A stretch of 8,308 nucleotides of DNA from Candidatus Heimdallarchaeota archaeon. Its GTDB lineage: Archaea > Asgardarchaeota > Heimdallarchaeia > Heimdallarchaeales > Heimdallarchaeaceae. The DNA lies in the NCBI GenBank assembly GCA_023139025.1, contig JAGLOH010000077.1, forward strand, positions 1 to 8,308, given 5' to 3'. The position numbers were made by a program, and so were the translations under genes. The notes beneath the pieces were generated by a model, which was given only the letters and a program-made list of their open reading frames with translations, did not search any database and was not told where the DNA came from. Below are positions 6,451 through 8,308 of this stretch, in pieces. Each line of letters starts with the position of its first letter. Within the stretch, counting starts at the first letter, position 1.

Positions 6451-7881
6451 TTATTCTTTCTTGAATATTTTTCGAAGACCAATCACAATAAGACCTTTTT
6501 CTCTTCCAGATAGTTTTTTGTAATCTATCCATTCTACTTCATTTAATATTTTCTTGAAATTTAATTTGTCTGGTTTCTCCTTAGTTGAAAGACTGCTTAA
6601 TCTTTGGATCATCCACTCGAAGCTTAGAACGAAATTAAATCTAGCCCATACCCAAACAATAAGATCAAAGAATAGAACCGTAACGAAAGCGAGAAGCAGA
6701 ACCCAGTATTCTCCACCTCGACCAAATTGACCACCTAATAAATTGACCGTTTTGAATGCTGGATTAAAGATAGCATATGGAACAAGATGATAGATTTGTA
6801 AAACGAAAATGGATAATGAGAGAACGCCCCAAATTCTGAAATATTTGACAATAATGTTATTTCCAAATTTCTGAGATTTTCCTCTAAATTCTACAAGCCA
6901 GAGAAGAAGAGTCATCAGTCCTACCTGACTAGCTAAAAGCATGAAGAAAAATGGAAATGTCGGACGTTCAAAATTGATGTCAAAGTGCATAAAAGTAGCA
7001 GTTATACCCCCTATTGCTCCCAAGATAATAGTGGTGAGTAAACCCCATAGAGGTAATCTCTTGGGTGGTTTTTCCATTGCTAAAACAATACCAAAACCTA
7101 CTCCAACAAGGGAAGTTATTAAATAGGGAAACAGAGGGTAGTAGTCTCCAGTTAAAACCATCATTAGATATGTTCCAAAACTTGCATTTTCAACTTGCAT
7201 ATCCATACTTGGCCACGTTAGGTGATATACATTTTCAGATGCGGATGCAGGAATAAGCCAGTTTATCTGTTCTGAAGCATACCATAAGAAAGGAGTAGAA
7301 ACAGCTATAATAATAATTAATCCTAGAATAATAAGCAAATTCCTTTTCACTTTCTTATATCCATCATTTCTATTTAAGAAGAAGAGAAAAATAGCGATAA
7401 TTATCATAAGATAACCTATTATTTGAAGAGCTTCCATACGGAAGATTTGAGTCCAAATCTTTGACACTATAGCTGAATCCGCCCAAGTAGAAGCTGTGAA
7501 AGGTTTTCCCGTCTTAATTAGACTTCCGAAATAGCCATAATAACCAAAAGATTCAGCTATAAAACCAGCAACAAGAATCCCAAAACCAGTCATAATCTGT
7601 TTAAGAAAGACTCTAGATGTAGCATCACCTCGCGAAACTCTTTTTACAAAAGAAACAGTATTTACCACTCCTGAAACAAGGATAAAGATTCCTACCCAAT
7701 TGCCAAAAAATCCCGAAAAGAGGATAAAGATGGCAAAAAAGGGATTAGTAATTTGAAAAATGTTCTCAATCCCTGCATCAAAAACCCAGCTGTAATCATA
7801 CTTATGATTGAAAACATGAAGGAAAACCATCATCCAAATAGCAAGACCTCTAAGGAAGTCAATAGAAGCAATACGCTTCAT
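6451..7881 (-). CDS. Polytopic acyltransferase, YeiB / HGSNAT-like (DUF1624/DUF418)
   Basis: From ATG 7881 this is a 476-residue membrane protein. It opens with MKRIASIDFLRGLAIWMM and a histidine in the first TM helix, the signature of the heparan-alpha-glucosaminide N-acetyltransferase/YeiB group. About ten hydrophobic helices follow, and near the C-terminus FVLSFEWMIQRL matches the 'GPlEWllR' type ending of DUF418 proteins. A charged cytoplasmic tail of about 45 residues ends the chain. Relatives are thought to move acyl groups across the membrane onto sugars or other acceptors; the acceptor here is unknown. The frame also extends to a GTG at 7959. I prefer 7881 because the motif starts there, and because a TATA box (7969-7978) lies so close to 7959 that transcription would begin downstream of it. 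The epimerase gene follows 88 nt later, but behind a terminator. Confidence 0.85.
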   Translation of the reverse strand: MKRIASIDFLRGLAIWMMVFLHVFNHKYDYSWVFDAGIENIFQITNPFFAIFILFSGFFGNWVGIFILVSGVVNTVSFVKRVSRGDATSRVFLKQIMTGFGILVAGFIAESFGYYGYFGSLIKTGKPFTASTWADSAIVSKIWTQIFRMEALQIIGYLMIIIAIFLFFLNRNDGYKKVKRNLLIILGLIIIIAVSTPFLWYASEQINWLIPASASENVYHLTWPSMDMQVENASFGTYLMMVLTGDYYPLFPYLITSLVGVGFGIVLAMEKPPKRLPLWGLLTTIILGAIGGITATFMHFDINFERPTFPFFFMLLASQVGLMTLLLWLVEFRGKSQKFGNNIIVKYFRIWGVLSLSIFVLQIYHLVPYAIFNPAFKTVNLLGGQFGRGGEYWVLLLAFVTVLFFDLIVWVWARFNFVLSFEWMIQRLSSLSTKEKPDKLNFKKILNEVEWIDYKKLSGREKGLIVIGLRKIFKKE

Positions 7882-7910
7882 TCTTTTAGAAGAATTTACT
7901 TCTTCAGTTC

Positions 7911-7916
7911 TTAAAA
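7911..7916 (-). promoter_or_regulatory. Alternative TATA-like element for the acyltransferase gene
   Basis: TTTTAA on the minus strand is about 32 nt before ATG 7881, which would fit a leaderless start there. It is a weaker match than the box at 7969-7978. Confidence 0.25.
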
Positions 7917-7968
7917 TTGTATTCAACTTGACCACATCAAGAATTATAGAAAAAAACACAGTCTACAG

Positions 7969-7978
7969 CTATAAAAAT
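7969..7978 (-). promoter_or_regulatory. TATA box for the acyltransferase gene
   Basis: The minus strand reads ATTTTTATAG. Transcription starting about 25 nt downstream would begin near 7948, inside the possible N-terminal extension and ahead of ATG 7881, giving a leader of about 65 nt. Confidence 0.45.
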
Positions 7979-8061
7979 CTAACCCAAATGATTGGAAATG
8001 TATTAAATGTAGAAAACAAGCGAAAAAATGTTATTAACAGGACAGTAGTCAGTGAAATTAT

Positions 8062-8101
8062 CTAATTCTTCCCATAATGTTTATAATTTCATAAGAATTA
8101 G
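8062..8101. repeat. 9-bp perfect inverted repeat framing a TATA box
   Basis: CTAATTCTT (8062-8070) and its exact reverse complement AAGAATTAG (8093-8101) are separated by 22 nt that contain the TATA box TTTATAAT. This is a plausible operator: a regulator on both arms would cover the promoter of the gene starting at 8124. The repeat lies before the predicted transcription start, so it is unlikely to act as an RNA hairpin. Confidence 0.45.
8080..8087 (+). promoter_or_regulatory. TATA box for the secreted-protein gene
   Basis: TTTATAAT is close to the archaeal consensus and predicts transcription from about 8109-8112, leaving a leader of about 12-15 nt before ATG 8124. It is the best promoter match in the 7960-8123 divergent spacer. 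Confidence 0.55.
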
Positions 8102-8123
8102 CTTTACTTTAAGTGGAAAAAGA

Positions 8124-8308
8124 ATGAAAAAGAAACTAGTATTGGGAATCATAGTTATTGTGGCTATACTTTCAACAAGTACATTCAGAATACAACCAAT
8201 CTTTGCTTCTAATAACACCTACCAATTCATTAATCCTACAATTAGGTCCTTAGTTCCACGAGATCCTATTTTAATCACTCATAATGATAATTTCACAGAT
8301 TATGGGTT
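8124..8308 (+). CDS. Secreted protein, probably NosD/parallel beta-helix type, 3'-partial
   Basis: Only the first 61 codons are in the window. The start MKKKLVLGIIVIVAIL is a classical signal peptide: four-residue basic N-terminus, hydrophobic core to about residue 16, and a likely cleavage site near the FAS at 27-29. The mature part reads PRDPILITHNDNFTDYG at the window's edge. This resembles the 'PI-I---DF--YGFPG-GT' lead-in that precedes right-handed parallel beta-helix repeats in many archaeal NosD-like surface proteins. That family call rests on a short stretch and is inference; the signal peptide is clear. A TATA box and a flanking inverted repeat lie upstream. The gene is divergent from the acyltransferase. 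Confidence 0.7.
   Translation, partial: MKKKLVLGIIVIVAILSTSTFRIQPIFASNNTYQFINPTIRSLVPRDPILITHNDNFTDYG

Noticed and set aside
6283..6513. Plus-strand 76-codon frame
   Set aside because: It is antisense to the epimerase start and the acyltransferase end, and its Lys-rich run is the complement of the T-rich terminator.
7882..7959. 26-residue N-terminal extension of the acyltransferase from GTG 7959
   Set aside because: The family motif starts at once after ATG 7881, the extension has no conserved feature, and the best TATA box would start transcription downstream of 7959.
1..8308. tRNA, rRNA, CRISPR array or insertion sequence
   Set aside because: The window is filled by coding sequence; the gaps (6-164 nt) hold only AT-rich promoter or terminator-like sequence, with no cloverleaf, regularly spaced repeats, transposase or terminal repeats.

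Overview
The window is an AT-rich, gene-dense stretch that reads as archaeal. The signs are TATA-type promoter boxes about 25-32 nt ahead of several starts, T-rich terminators without a stem, arginine encoded mostly by AGA, a V4R-domain protein and a methanofuran-synthase-like (MfnF-like) protein. The mix of a longin-like start fused to a V4R (TRAPP Bet3-related) domain, a membrane PH-like protein and a secreted protein of the NosD/beta-helix kind suggests an Asgard archaeon (Loki- or Heimdall-like). That assignment is inference from content, since no rRNA or marker gene is present.

Layout. (1) Bases 1-3996, + strand: a tight four-gene cluster. It holds a uroporphyrinogen decarboxylase-like protein (5' end outside the window), a two-TM protein with a PH-like cytoplasmic domain, an ASKHA-fold protein resembling MfnF of methanofuran synthesis, and a three-part protein (longin-like, V4R, and a tail with a possible zinc site). 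Gaps are 6 nt, 47 nt and an 8-nt overlap. (2) 4012-4449, - strand: a small TPR protein converging on the cluster. (3) 4558-5334, + strand: a membrane-anchored metallo-beta-lactamase-fold hydrolase, divergent from the TPR gene over a 108-nt spacer with TATA boxes and an inverted repeat. (4) 7881-5361, - strand: a polytopic YeiB/HGSNAT-like acyltransferase followed by an NAD-dependent sugar epimerase/dehydratase, with a T-rich terminator and probably a separate promoter between them. (5) 8124 to the right edge, + strand: the start of a secreted protein, with a TATA box framed by a 9-bp perfect inverted repeat.

How they fit together. The first cluster may serve one-carbon or tetrapyrrole/corrinoid chemistry: a UroD/MtaA-like fold, an MfnF-like fold, and a V4R domain of the type that binds small aromatic or tetrapyrrole-like ligands. 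It also carries a membrane protein and a longin-like domain that point towards membrane or GTPase biology. The minus-strand pair fits synthesis or acylation of surface glycans. No tRNA, rRNA, CRISPR array, insertion sequence or attachment site was seen.

Two start corrections matter. The epimerase most likely begins at a GTG at 6362, not at the upstream start that would translate the preceding terminator. The acyltransferase most likely begins at ATG 7881, not GTG 7959.
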